Shown here: positions 54,936 to 62,980 of the stretch, piece by piece
Position numbering within the stretch: the stretch's first letter is position 1
Layout of the letters: each line of letters opens with the position of its first letter
DNA from: Bacteroidales bacterium
Lineage (GTDB): Bacteria > Bacteroidota > Bacteroidia > Bacteroidales > P3
DNA: 64,000 nt
Direction of reading: 5' to 3'
Assembly: GCA_022482545.1 (NCBI GenBank)
Contig: JAKVOZ010000007.1
Location: 1-64,000, forward strand
Position numbers and translations under genes: made by a program
The notes under the pieces: model-generated
The model's database searches: none
The model's input: the letters and a program-made list of their open reading frames with translations, nothing else
What the model was told of the DNA's origin: nothing

Positions 54936-56453
54936 ATGAAAAAGAGTTTTATAGTACTATTAATTTTAATAATAAACATAACAATAGGATTTTCTTTCGT
55001 TTCATGCGTCAATGAAGAAGATTACACACAAGACAAGAACATAAAACTATCTTTTTCAAGCGATACAATAAGTTTTGATACAATTTTTACAACTGTTGGT
55101 TCTGTAACTAAACAAGTAAAAATATATAATAAAGAAGACAAACCAATAAAAATAAATTACATTACTCTCGGTAGTGGCAGTAATTCTTATTATCGTTTAA
55201 ATGTTGATGGAGATACGTCTCTTATGGCAAGAGATGTTGAGATAAAAGCCAAAGATAGTATATTCATTTTTGTTAGAGTAGAAATTAATCCCAACAATCA
55301 AAACAATCCTCTTTTAGTTCAAGATTCTATTATTATCAATTTTAATAACAAACAACAATATATTCAATTATCTGCTTATGGTCAAGATGCTTATTATCAT
55401 AAACCTAATAGAATTTTAAGTGGAAACATTCCTTATTCTATTGCCAATGAAGATTCTCTATGGCAAGGTGTTGAACAAAATGGCAAAAATCTAACTTTCA
55501 AAACAGATAAACCTCATATTATTCTTGGAACTTATGTCGTTGATAGTTCTTTTACGCTAAACATACCTGATGGAGCAAAGATTTATATGGCAAACAACGC
55601 AGATTTATGGGTGTATAAAGATGGTTCAATTAATATTAATGGTTCAACTAACAATAAAATAGTTTTTCAAAGTCTTAGATATCAAGACAGATACTCTAAC
55701 ATACCTGGACAATGGGGTAAAATATGGTTAATGGTTGGAAGTAAGAACAATCTTATAAGTAATGCAATAATAAAAAATGCAACAATTGGTATAGTAGTTG
55801 ATAGTTGTGTAAATAATAATCCAACACTTACTTTATCTAATTCTATTATAGAAAATTGTTCAAGCGTTGGTTTGTATGGAAGAGGTGCAAATATATTAGG
55901 CGACAATGTTATTGTACAAAACACAGGTAGTTATACAGTTGCCTTAACTATTGGTGGAAAATATCAATTTATTAATTCAACCTTTGCAAACTATTGGTCT
56001 TATGACAACACTCGTACAAAAGCAACTCTTTTACTAAATAATTATTATAAAGACGTAAATAATACTACTCAATCTCGTCCAATAACTAAGGCTGAATTTG
56101 ATAATACTATAATTTATGGTAGTCTTATTGATAATGAAATAGAATTTGATCTAATAACTGATGGTTTAACCACTTATAAATTTGATTATTGTTTAATAAA
56201 ATCCAAAAATCTAACAAATAATGGCTCTTTTTTCACAAATTGTATATTTAATAAAGAGCCTTTGTTTAAAGACATTTTGACTAATGATTTGCATCTATTA
56301 AAAAATTCTCCTGCGATAGCAAATGGTGATGGAGCTTGGAATTCAACCTATCCTTATGATATCTTTGGTACATTTCGTCAAGACCCTCCATGTATAGGTG
56401 CTATTGAATACACAGAGTCAAGTAATAGCAGCAGATTTTCTTTCTTACGTTAA
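54936..56453 (+). CDS. Surface lipoprotein with predicted parallel beta-helix
   Basis: A 505-residue lipoprotein from ATG 54936 (MKKSFIVLLILIINITIGFSFVSC); the lipobox FVSC places the lipidated Cys at residue 24. An N-terminal Ig/HYDIN-like region (SSDTISFDTIFTTVGSVTKQVKIYNKEDKPIKIN) is followed by a right-handed beta-helix (SNAIIKNATIGIVVDS, SNSIIENCSSVGLYGRGANIL, INSTFANYW) and an end segment (LLKNSPAIANGDGAWNSTYPYDIFGTFRQDPPCIGAIEY) typical of choice-of-anchor polysaccharide-binding or lyase-like proteins. Catalytic residues are not evident. It may bind or process glycans at the cell surface. Confidence 0.8.
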   Translation: MKKSFIVLLILIINITIGFSFVSCVNEEDYTQDKNIKLSFSSDTISFDTIFTTVGSVTKQVKIYNKEDKPIKINYITLGSGSNSYYRLNVDGDTSLMARDVEIKAKDSIFIFVRVEINPNNQNNPLLVQDSIIINFNNKQQYIQLSAYGQDAYYHKPNRILSGNIPYSIANEDSLWQGVEQNGKNLTFKTDKPHIILGTYVVDSSFTLNIPDGAKIYMANNADLWVYKDGSININGSTNNKIVFQSLRYQDRYSNIPGQWGKIWLMVGSKNNLISNAIIKNATIGIVVDSCVNNNPTLTLSNSIIENCSSVGLYGRGANILGDNVIVQNTGSYTVALTIGGKYQFINSTFANYWSYDNTRTKATLLLNNYYKDVNNTTQSRPITKAEFDNTIIYGSLIDNEIEFDLITDGLTTYKFDYCLIKSKNLTNNGSFFTNCIFNKEPLFKDILTNDLHLLKNSPAIANGDGAWNSTYPYDIFGTFRQDPPCIGAIEYTESSNSSRFSFLR

Positions 56454-56490
56454 TTTTATGTTAATTTTTTAAATTTACATCACTTTTCTC

Positions 56491-56521
56491 TTGTGAAAAA
56501 CTAAAAAAAATCATAACTTTG
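56491..56521 (+). promoter_or_regulatory. Promoter of ppdK
   Basis: TTG (56491-56493), 20-bp spacer, TAACTTTG (56514-56521) followed by CA. This places the transcript start about 215 bp before the ATG. Confidence 0.6.
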
Positions 56522-56742
56522 CACGATTTTTTAAGTATGTTATTCTCTTGTTAATCATAAAGATATTATACGCAAAGAAAAAACGGCGTAAAAAATCATT
56601 AAAACGAAGAAATATTCAAAAAATATGAAGAAATAATCACACTAAAAAGAGAGTTTTTTTTAGTAGTTATTATTTTTAGAAATAAAGGAATTTTAGAAAC
56701 AATATATATTTAATAATTTACAAGTAAAAAAAGAAAGAAAAG
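56522..56742 (+). promoter_or_regulatory. Long leader of ppdK
   Basis: A 220-bp untranslated leader with a weak 21-bp repeat (ACGAAGAAATA at 56605 and ATGAAGAAATA at 56626), a hairpin ACTAAAAA/TTTTTAGT near 56641-56664 and a short TACGC/GCGTA stem near 56570-56590. No riboswitch class recognised; the length alone suggests possible post-transcriptional control. Confidence 0.4.
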
Positions 56743-59460
56743 ATGGCAAAAAAGTATGTTTATACCTTTGGCAACAACAAAGCTGAGGGTAATGCCCAGA
56801 TGAAAAATTTATTAGGTGGAAAAGGAGCTAATTTAGCTGAGATGTGTCTTTTATCCTTACCAGTACCAGCAGGTTTTACAATCTCAACAGAGTGCTGCAC
56901 AGATTATTATGAAAACAATTGCACTCTTCCACAAAGTTTATTGAAAGAAGTTGAAGATGGATTGCACCAAATTGAAGATATTATGGGTGCAAAATATGGG
57001 GATAAAGAAAATCCTCTTTTAGTATCATGTCGTTCAGGAGCAAGAATATCTATGCCTGGAATGATGGATACCGTTCTTAATATAGGTTTATGTAAAGATA
57101 CAATACCTGGATTAATAAAACAAACAAATAATCCTCGTTTTGTATATGATTCATATCGTCGTCTAATAATGATGTATGCTGATGTTGTTATGGAAAAAGC
57201 AGAAGGTATAGCTCCTGTTCAAGGCAAAGGTATTAGAAAAATACTTGACGACACATTAGATTCTTATAAAAAACAAAGAAATTATAAATCAGATACTGAG
57301 CTTACTGAAGATGATTTAAAATTCTTAGCAGAAAACTTTAAATCAATAATAAAGAAAGAACTTAGCGTTGATTTTCCAGACAATGCACAAGAACAATTAT
57401 TAGGAGGTATTAAAGCTGTATTTAAATCATGGAATGGTGATAAAGCAGTTTCTTATAGAAGAATAGAAAAAATACCTGATAATTGGGGAACAGCAGTAAA
57501 TGTTCAATCAATGGTATTTGGTAATATGGGAGAAGATTCTGCAACAGGAGTAGCTTTCACAAGAAACCCTGCAACAGGAGAAAACAAATTTTATGGAGAA
57601 TGGTTAATCAATGCACAAGGCGAAGATGTTGTTGCTGGTATTCGTACTCCAAATCCATTAAACGACGAAACAAAGAACGATCATAACAAAAACCTTGCTT
57701 CATTACAAGAAAGTATGCCTAATATTTATAAAGAACTTTGTGATATTAGACAAAGATTGGAAGACAACTATCATGATATGCTTGATATTGAATTTACTAT
57801 TCAACATAAGAAACTATATATGCTTCAATGCCGTGTAGGGAAAAGAACAGGTATTGCTGCCGTTCAAATGGCAATGAATATGCTTGATGAAGGTCTTATT
57901 GATGAAAAGACAGCTGTATTAAGAATTAAGGTAGATCAATTAGAAGAACTTCTTCACCCTATTTTAGACGCAAATGATGAAAAGAAATATAAACCAATTG
58001 CATCAGGATTACCAGCAGGACCTGGTGGTACTTTTGGAAAAATAGCATTAACAAGTTTAGAAGCAATACGTTTAACACAAAACAAAGAAAACTCAATATT
58101 AGTTAGAGAAGAAACAAATCCAGAAGATGTTGAAGGAATGAGAGCTGCAAGTGGTTTATTAACTGCAAGAGGTGGCATGACTTCTCACGCTGCTCTTGTT
58201 GCAAGAGGTTGGGGAAAATGTTGTATTGTTGGTAGTGAAGGTATAGAGATTGATTTAGATAAGAAAACTGTTAAAATTGGTGGCAAAGAATTTAAAGAAG
58301 GCGATGTTATCAGTTTGAATGGTATAAAAGGATTAGTTTATCAAGGCGAGATTAAGATGTCTGGTTCTCCAACAGAGAATCCATTATTCAAACGTTTTAT
58401 GTCTATCGTTGATAAATATCCAACAATAGGTGTTGAAACAAATGCAGATAATCCAGATGATGTTAAACAAGCACTTAATTTTGGAGCAAAAGGTATTGGA
58501 TTATTTAGAATAGAGCATATGTTCTATGGAAAGAACTCTGAAGCACCTCTTGCTGTTCTTCGTAAGATGATTCTTTCTAAAACAACACAAGAAAGAGAGA
58601 AATACCTTAATGAACTTCTTCCTTATATGAAAGATTCTGTTAAGAGTACTTTAAAACTTATGGACGGAAAACCTGTAACAATTCGTCTTATGGACCCACC
58701 TTTACATGAGTTTGTTCCTCATACAGAAGATAAACAAATACTTTTAGCAAAAGAATTAAATATCACTCTTGCTGACTTACAAGAAAGAATAGAGAACTTA
58801 AAAGAAGTAAATCCTATGATGGGACTTCGTGGAGTTAGACTTGGTATTGTTTATCCAGAGATTTCAAGACTTCAATTTAAAGCACTTTTTGAAGCAGAAG
58901 CAGAAGTAAGAAAAGAAGGCAAAAACAATCCTTGCTTAGAAATAATGATACCTTTAACAATAACTATTGATGAATTAAAACATCAAAGAAAGATTTGTGA
59001 TGAAGTTCATCGTGAAGTAGAAAAAGCAATGAATTGTTCAATAGAATATAAATATGGAACAATGATTGAAGTTCCAAGAGCAACACTTGTTGCTGACGAG
59101 ATAGCAAAAGCCGTTGATTTCTTCTCTTTCGGAACTAACGATTTAACTCAAATGACTCTTGGTTTTTCTCGTGATGATGTTAATTCTATTATTTTAGCAT
59201 ACACTAAGAATAAAATACTTATCAATGACCCATTCCAAACAATAGACCAACAAGGCGTAGGACAATTAGTTAGAATGGCAATAGAAAAAGGAAGAAAAGC
59301 AAACAAAGATTTACGTATAGGTGTTTGTGGAGAACATGGTGGAGATAGCGAAAGTGTTAAATTCTTCTATAATGCAGGCGTTGATTATGTATCTTGCTCT
59401 CCTTTTAGAGTGCCAATAGCAAGACTTGCTGCTGCTCAAATAGCAATAGAAAGTAAATAA
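56743..59460 (+). CDS. ppdK: Pyruvate, phosphate dikinase
   Basis: A 905-residue enzyme interconverting pyruvate, ATP and phosphate with PEP, AMP and pyrophosphate. The N-terminal ATP-grasp domain shows LLGGKGANLAEM and VSCRSGARISMPGMMDTVLNIGL; the swivelling domain has the phospho-histidine in GGMTSHAALVARGWGK (His482); the C-terminal PEP-binding barrel has GIGLFRIEHMFY, MIEVPRATL, FFSFGTNDLTQMTLG and the catalytic Cys in IGVCGEHGGD. In fermenting anaerobes it can work in either direction, pulling pyrophosphate-dependent glycolysis or gluconeogenesis from amino acids. Full length. Terminator downstream. Confidence 0.97.
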   Translation: MAKKYVYTFGNNKAEGNAQMKNLLGGKGANLAEMCLLSLPVPAGFTISTECCTDYYENNCTLPQSLLKEVEDGLHQIEDIMGAKYGDKENPLLVSCRSGARISMPGMMDTVLNIGLCKDTIPGLIKQTNNPRFVYDSYRRLIMMYADVVMEKAEGIAPVQGKGIRKILDDTLDSYKKQRNYKSDTELTEDDLKFLAENFKSIIKKELSVDFPDNAQEQLLGGIKAVFKSWNGDKAVSYRRIEKIPDNWGTAVNVQSMVFGNMGEDSATGVAFTRNPATGENKFYGEWLINAQGEDVVAGIRTPNPLNDETKNDHNKNLASLQESMPNIYKELCDIRQRLEDNYHDMLDIEFTIQHKKLYMLQCRVGKRTGIAAVQMAMNMLDEGLIDEKTAVLRIKVDQLEELLHPILDANDEKKYKPIASGLPAGPGGTFGKIALTSLEAIRLTQNKENSILVREETNPEDVEGMRAASGLLTARGGMTSHAALVARGWGKCCIVGSEGIEIDLDKKTVKIGGKEFKEGDVISLNGIKGLVYQGEIKMSGSPTENPLFKRFMSIVDKYPTIGVETNADNPDDVKQALNFGAKGIGLFRIEHMFYGKNSEAPLAVLRKMILSKTTQEREKYLNELLPYMKDSVKSTLKLMDGKPVTIRLMDPPLHEFVPHTEDKQILLAKELNITLADLQERIENLKEVNPMMGLRGVRLGIVYPEISRLQFKALFEAEAEVRKEGKNNPCLEIMIPLTITIDELKHQRKICDEVHREVEKAMNCSIEYKYGTMIEVPRATLVADEIAKAVDFFSFGTNDLTQMTLGFSRDDVNSIILAYTKNKILINDPFQTIDQQGVGQLVRMAIEKGRKANKDLRIGVCGEHGGDSESVKFFYNAGVDYVSCSPFRVPIARLAAAQIAIESK

Positions 59461-59484
59461 TAATTTCAATTTATTTCATAAAAC

Positions 59485-59524
59485 AAAATAACTCTTCATT
59501 TAAATAATGAGGAGTTATTTTTTG
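59485..59524 (+). terminator. Rho-independent terminator after ppdK
   Basis: AAAATAACTCTTCATT pairs with AATGAGGAGTTATTTT (one mismatch or G-U) around a 5-nt loop, followed by TTTG; 25 bp after the stop. Confidence 0.88.
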
Positions 59525-59540
59525 TCTTATATTAAAATAA

Positions 59541-59580
59541 AAAAAGCATAAACTATAAATAGTATATGCTTTAATTTTTC
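59541..59580 (-). terminator. Terminator of the small secreted-protein gene (minus strand)
   Basis: AAAGCATA/TATGCTTT with inner ACTAT/ATAGT; on the minus strand the stem is followed by a T-rich tract (TTTTTTTATTTT). It could also serve the plus strand. Confidence 0.7.
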
Positions 59581-59605
59581 ACTAATAAATTATTATTATT
59601 TATTT

Positions 59606-59851
59606 TTATTCTTTATCTTTCTTTGACTTTTTTACTTTGTATCCTAAAAAAGCACCACCCATTGTCATCATAAGCAATGTTGCAGTACCAATAGGTGATG
59701 ATGATGTTCTATTAATACCTTTTGATGAGTTTGGACTTGCTGTTGTGCCACTACCTCCACTTGTTTGTCCTGGCATTGGTGGTTGTGCCATAAGTGTTGT
59801 TGTTCCCAAAACTACAATTTAAAAAACCACCTTTCTTAATATGCTTTTCAT
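59606..59851 (-). pseudogene. Small secreted-protein gene with in-frame stop in the signal peptide
   Basis: Starting from ATG 59851 the frame reads MKSILRKVVF, then TAA (59819-59821), then continues in the same frame as IVVLGTTTLMAQPPMPGQ and on to a Gly/Ser-rich segment, a single hydrophobic helix (SSPIGTATLLMMTMGGAFLGYKV) and a charged end (KKSKKDKE). Without the TAA it would be an 81-residue protein of the small Bacteroidetes type with signal peptide, Pro/Gly/Ser linker and C-terminal anchor. An exact promoter lies 50 bp upstream and a terminator follows, so it is probably still transcribed. Reinitiation at TTG 59809 would give a protein without a full signal peptide. Confidence 0.7.
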
Positions 59852-59900
59852 TTATTATAATTTTTTATTTTTAATATATTTATCCACGCTTTTCAATTTG

Positions 59901-59931
59901 CAAAATTACATATTATTTATATAATAGCAAA
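59901..59931 (-). promoter_or_regulatory. Promoter of the small secreted-protein gene
   Basis: Minus strand TTTG (59928-59931), 19-bp spacer, TAATTTTG (59901-59908), 49 bp before ATG 59851. Confidence 0.7.
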
Positions 59932-60016
59932 TAAATTTTATTACTTTTTTATAAGTATTTCTAAATATTCATTGAATATCACCATCTTATAACTACATTA
60001 TTTTTAATAATCATTC

Positions 60017-61093
60017 TCATTTTATTCGTATTCTTGCATCTAACAACCCATAAATTATGTCTGTTACAATGTTTATTATCACAAGGAGAATACATATTAT
60101 TAACAATGCACCCATAACGACAGGAAAATCATATTTTTCTAAACTATCTACAATAACTACCCCCACTCCTTTCCAATCAAATATATATTCTACAAAAACT
60201 GCTCCTGCAATAAGCGATGCAAACCAACCAGATATTGCAGTTATGACAGGATTGAGTGCATTCTTTAAAGCATGATGATAAACAACATTAAACGTTGAAA
60301 GACCTTTTGCCTTGGCTGTGCGAATATAATCTTGATTTAAAACATCTATCATTGTGCTTTTTGTTAATTCTGTTATAACTGCCAAAGGTCGTATGCCAAG
60401 AGTTATTGCTGGAAGAATAAGATTTTTCAAACAAAGATGTTCTCCTTGTCCCATATCATCAACAACATAAAGACTTCCAAACATTGACAGTCCTGTATAT
60501 TTTGATAAAACAAAAGCAAAAAGCCATGCAATTATTATGGCGGCAAAAAATGATGGCAAACTCATTCCTATTGAAGTTATAACTTGTATTGTTCTATCTA
60601 TCCAAGAATTGTTATGCAAAGCAGAAAAACAACCAAGAGTAACTCCTATAATAAATGCTATCATTATGCTCGCAACTGCAAGTATGATTGTATTTGGAAA
60701 AGATTCTTTAAGTATATCACTCACTTCTCTCTTACTTTGATAACTCCTTCTTAGATATGGTTTTTTCAAAACAACAACATTATGCCTTGCCTTAACAATA
60801 GTTGAATATGAATGATACTTTGTTGTATCCAAGAAAAAATTACTGTTTTTTTGTGTTGAATGAAAAGAAAGTGGTGAAAGGTCATTAAGATAATTTAGAT
60901 ATTGAATATAGAGTGGTTTATCAAGTCCAAGGTCTTTATGAATAATATTAATACTTTGTTCATCTGCCCTTTGTCCAAGCATCATTCTTGCTGGGTCGCC
61001 AGGTAAAATATTAAACAAAAAGAACACTAAGGTTACCACTCCAAAGATAACCAAAACGCCATAACCAACCTTATTTAAACAATATTTCAACAA
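60017..61093 (-). CDS. Dipeptide/oligopeptide ABC permease (DppB type)
   Basis: A 358-residue inner-membrane permease: N-terminal helix with the GVVTLVFFLFNILPGDPARMMLG motif of DppB/OppB, six membrane segments, and the EAA-type loop near the C-terminus (RTAKAKGLSTFNVVYHHALKNALNPVIT) that contacts the ATPase. The start is TTG (61093 or 61090), as no ATG gives the family N-terminus. An insert of about 50 residues after residue 70 (SLSFHSTQKNSNFF...YHSYSTIVKA) lies in the first periplasmic loop. No DppC-type partner or binding protein is adjacent; the fused ATPase at 3598 is the only other part of such a transporter in the window. Confidence 0.9.
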   Translation of the reverse strand: MLKYCLNKVGYGVLVIFGVVTLVFFLFNILPGDPARMMLGQRADEQSINIIHKDLGLDKPLYIQYLNYLNDLSPLSFHSTQKNSNFFLDTTKYHSYSTIVKARHNVVVLKKPYLRRSYQSKREVSDILKESFPNTIILAVASIMIAFIIGVTLGCFSALHNNSWIDRTIQVITSIGMSLPSFFAAIIIAWLFAFVLSKYTGLSMFGSLYVVDDMGQGEHLCLKNLILPAITLGIRPLAVITELTKSTMIDVLNQDYIRTAKAKGLSTFNVVYHHALKNALNPVITAISGWFASLIAGAVFVEYIFDWKGVGVVIVDSLEKYDFPVVMGALLIICILLVIINIVTDIIYGLLDARIRIK

Positions 61094-61112
61094 AACAATT
61101 TTCTCCTCTTCT

Positions 61113-61238
61113 ATCTCTTCGTTTTATTTTTTTATCTCTTTAATTCAGTAAAATAGAATAAAGAAATATTTTTTTATCTTTTGATTCTATTTTAACGAAA
61201 TCAAGAACTATTTTAACGGAATCAAAAGACATTTTAAT
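61113..61238. repeat. 21-bp phased AT-rich intergenic array, six units
   Basis: Six exact 21-bp units starting at 61113, 61134, 61155, 61176, 61197 and 61218. Cores: TCTCTTCGTTT, TCTCTTTAATT, AATAAAGAAAT, TCTTTTGATTC, AAATCAAGAAC and GAATCAAAAGA; the last two also share CTATTTTAACG/CATTTTAAT ends. It fills the gap between the DoxX gene and the dppB start. Confidence 0.7.
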
Positions 61239-62361
61239 CTTTTGGTAATTGACGCCAAGACCATTTGTCCTTAACTATTGTTTTGCTTATTTTAACAACG
61301 CCAGGATTACTTCTTATCATAGCCTCTATTGCTTTGTCATCACAAGCATATATCATATAGTTTTTTAAATCATACTTAGTTATAAAATCATACCATTTAT
61401 TTGGATTCGTTGCTGTGATTACTATAACACGATTGCCTTTATCATACATTCTCTTAGCAAACTCACTAACCTTTTTCATACCTTTGTCGCTTGCCTTATC
61501 CAAAGCAACAACACCAACAATATATAAATCACTCACTGTATCACTCAACACTTCCAAACTCTCATCCTCATTAGACATAAAAGGCGTCAAAGAAAAACCT
61601 GCTGCTTTTATTTCATTAGGATTTATTGCTCTTGATGTAACAAAAGTCCAATGAGAAGCAAATTCCGCATCACTATTATACGCTTTCATTAGTTCGTCCA
61701 TTGAATATTCTTTTTCTTGTCCTGTCTTATTATTCTTATATACGGCATAAGTTACCATTGGTTTTTGTTCATTGATTTTTGGAGCCATCTTGTTACCAAC
61801 TTTCCATGGACGAAAATCAATAACTGGTTCATACATCAAATTGTAAATACAAAACAACAACACACAACTGGCAAATATTCCTCCAATGATAGATGAATAT
61901 TTCTTATTGATTTTTTGTTGTTTAGAATCAAAGATAAATATCAACAACAAAACAACATCAAGTATAATATTTTTGTAGAATGTTTGCCAATTTGTAAGTT
62001 TAACTGCATCTCCAAAGCAACCGCAATCAGATACTTTGTTTGTTAAAGCATCAATAAGTGTTGTTATTGTAAAAAATATCATAAATGCAGCGGCTATAAT
62101 CTTTGATGGCTTTTTATAAATATGGCAGAATATCATTATTCCTATCATAAACTCAAAACTACAAAGGAGTACTGACATAACAATAGGCAACCAACTTGCA
62201 GAATCTACCAACCATTGAAAGTTAAAAGCACTCATATATTCTTCTATCTTATATGCTGTACCCATTGGATCTACTGCCTTAACAAATCCGGAGAAGATAA
62301 ACACTCCTCCAAAAACAAATCTTAATATACTATTTAAATATGTTTTTAATGTTGTATTCAT
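61234..62361 (-). CDS. DoxX/MauE-like membrane protein (BT_3928 type)
   Basis: A 375-residue protein with four transmembrane helices in the first 150 residues (ILRFVFGGVFIFSGFVKAVDP, WLPIVMSVLLCSFEFMIGIMIF) and a CGCFGD motif in VSDCGCFGDAVKLTNW, as in MauE/DoxX relatives involved in thiol-redox chemistry. After a fifth helix the C-terminal 180 residues form a thioredoxin-like extracytoplasmic domain without an obvious CxxC. Conserved in Bacteroidetes; precise role unknown. It lies 32 bp after the DUF1599 gene and is probably co-transcribed with it. Confidence 0.85.
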   Translation of the reverse strand: MNTTLKTYLNSILRFVFGGVFIFSGFVKAVDPMGTAYKIEEYMSAFNFQWLVDSASWLPIVMSVLLCSFEFMIGIMIFCHIYKKPSKIIAAAFMIFFTITTLIDALTNKVSDCGCFGDAVKLTNWQTFYKNIILDVVLLLIFIFDSKQQKINKKYSSIIGGIFASCVLLFCIYNLMYEPVIDFRPWKVGNKMAPKINEQKPMVTYAVYKNNKTGQEKEYSMDELMKAYNSDAEFASHWTFVTSRAINPNEIKAAGFSLTPFMSNEDESLEVLSDTVSDLYIVGVVALDKASDKGMKKVSEFAKRMYDKGNRVIVITATNPNKWYDFITKYDLKNYMIYACDDKAIEAMIRSNPGVVKISKTIVKDKWSWRQLPKD

Positions 62362-62393
62362 AATATTTATATTTATTTATGTTTATCTTATTA

Positions 62394-62939
62394 CTATTGT
62401 TCTCCTTGTCCAAGTTTAATAAGTGCAAAGATTGAATAATTAATTATATCGCTATAATTTGCTTCCACTCCTTCGCTTACAAATGTTTTTCCATGATTAT
62501 CTTCTATCTGTTTTAAACGAAAAATCTTCATAAGAATTATATCTGTTATTGAGCTTACACGCATATTTCGCCAACTCTCAGAATAATCATGATTTTTCTT
62601 TTCCATAAGTTGTTTTGTTGCTTTAATATGTTTATCATACAATTCTGTTGCTTTCTCACTTGGTATCTCATCTGATGTTTCTGTTCCTATCTCACTTTGA
62701 ATAAGAGCCATAATTCCATAATTTAATATGCCAACAAACTCTCCTACTATTCCTTCATCAACAAGATTAACTCCACTTTCTTGAATACTTCTTATCCTAT
62801 TTGCTTTAATATAAATTTGGTCAGTAAGTGATGACAAACGAAGTATTCGCCATGAAGTACCATAATCTTTCATTTTTTCTAAAAAAAGTTTTCTAGCTTT
62901 TTTTACAACATTATCATATTCTATTGATGTATTATTCAT
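62394..62939 (-). CDS. DUF1599 family protein
   Basis: A 181-residue protein made of two similar halves: KARKLFLEKMKDYGTSWRILRLSSLTDQIYIKANRIRSI and KATKQLMEKKNHDYSESWRNMRVSSITDIILMKIFRLKQIED. This is the DUF1599 (nucleotide modification associated domain 1) family, related to all-alpha NTP pyrophosphohydrolases by proposal only. It is divergent from folP and conserved next to it in Bacteroidetes. Function unknown. First gene of a unit with the DoxX-like gene. Confidence 0.88.
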   Translation of the reverse strand: MNNTSIEYDNVVKKARKLFLEKMKDYGTSWRILRLSSLTDQIYIKANRIRSIQESGVNLVDEGIVGEFVGILNYGIMALIQSEIGTETSDEIPSEKATELYDKHIKATKQLMEKKNHDYSESWRNMRVSSITDIILMKIFRLKQIEDNHGKTFVSEGVEANYSDIINYSIFALIKLGQGEQ

Positions 62940-62947
62940 AAAATCTT

Positions 62948-62963
62948 TATCTTTGCAAAGTTA
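62948..62963. promoter_or_regulatory. Face-to-face -7 elements of folP and the DUF1599 unit
   Basis: TATCTTTG (plus, 62948-62955) is directly abutted by CAAAGTTA (62956-62963), which is TAACTTTG on the minus strand. The 41-bp gap therefore holds two -7 boxes back to back, with start sites predicted to overlap and -33 regions inside the opposite genes. Confidence 0.65.
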
Positions 62964-62980
62964 TTAAACTTAATTATACT

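Noticed and set aside
56522-56742. Riboswitch in the ppdK leader
   Set aside because: No known aptamer signature could be recognised; kept only as an unexplained leader.
59541-59580. Second terminator of ppdK
   Set aside because: The long T tract follows the stem on the minus strand, so it is better assigned to the small secreted-protein gene.
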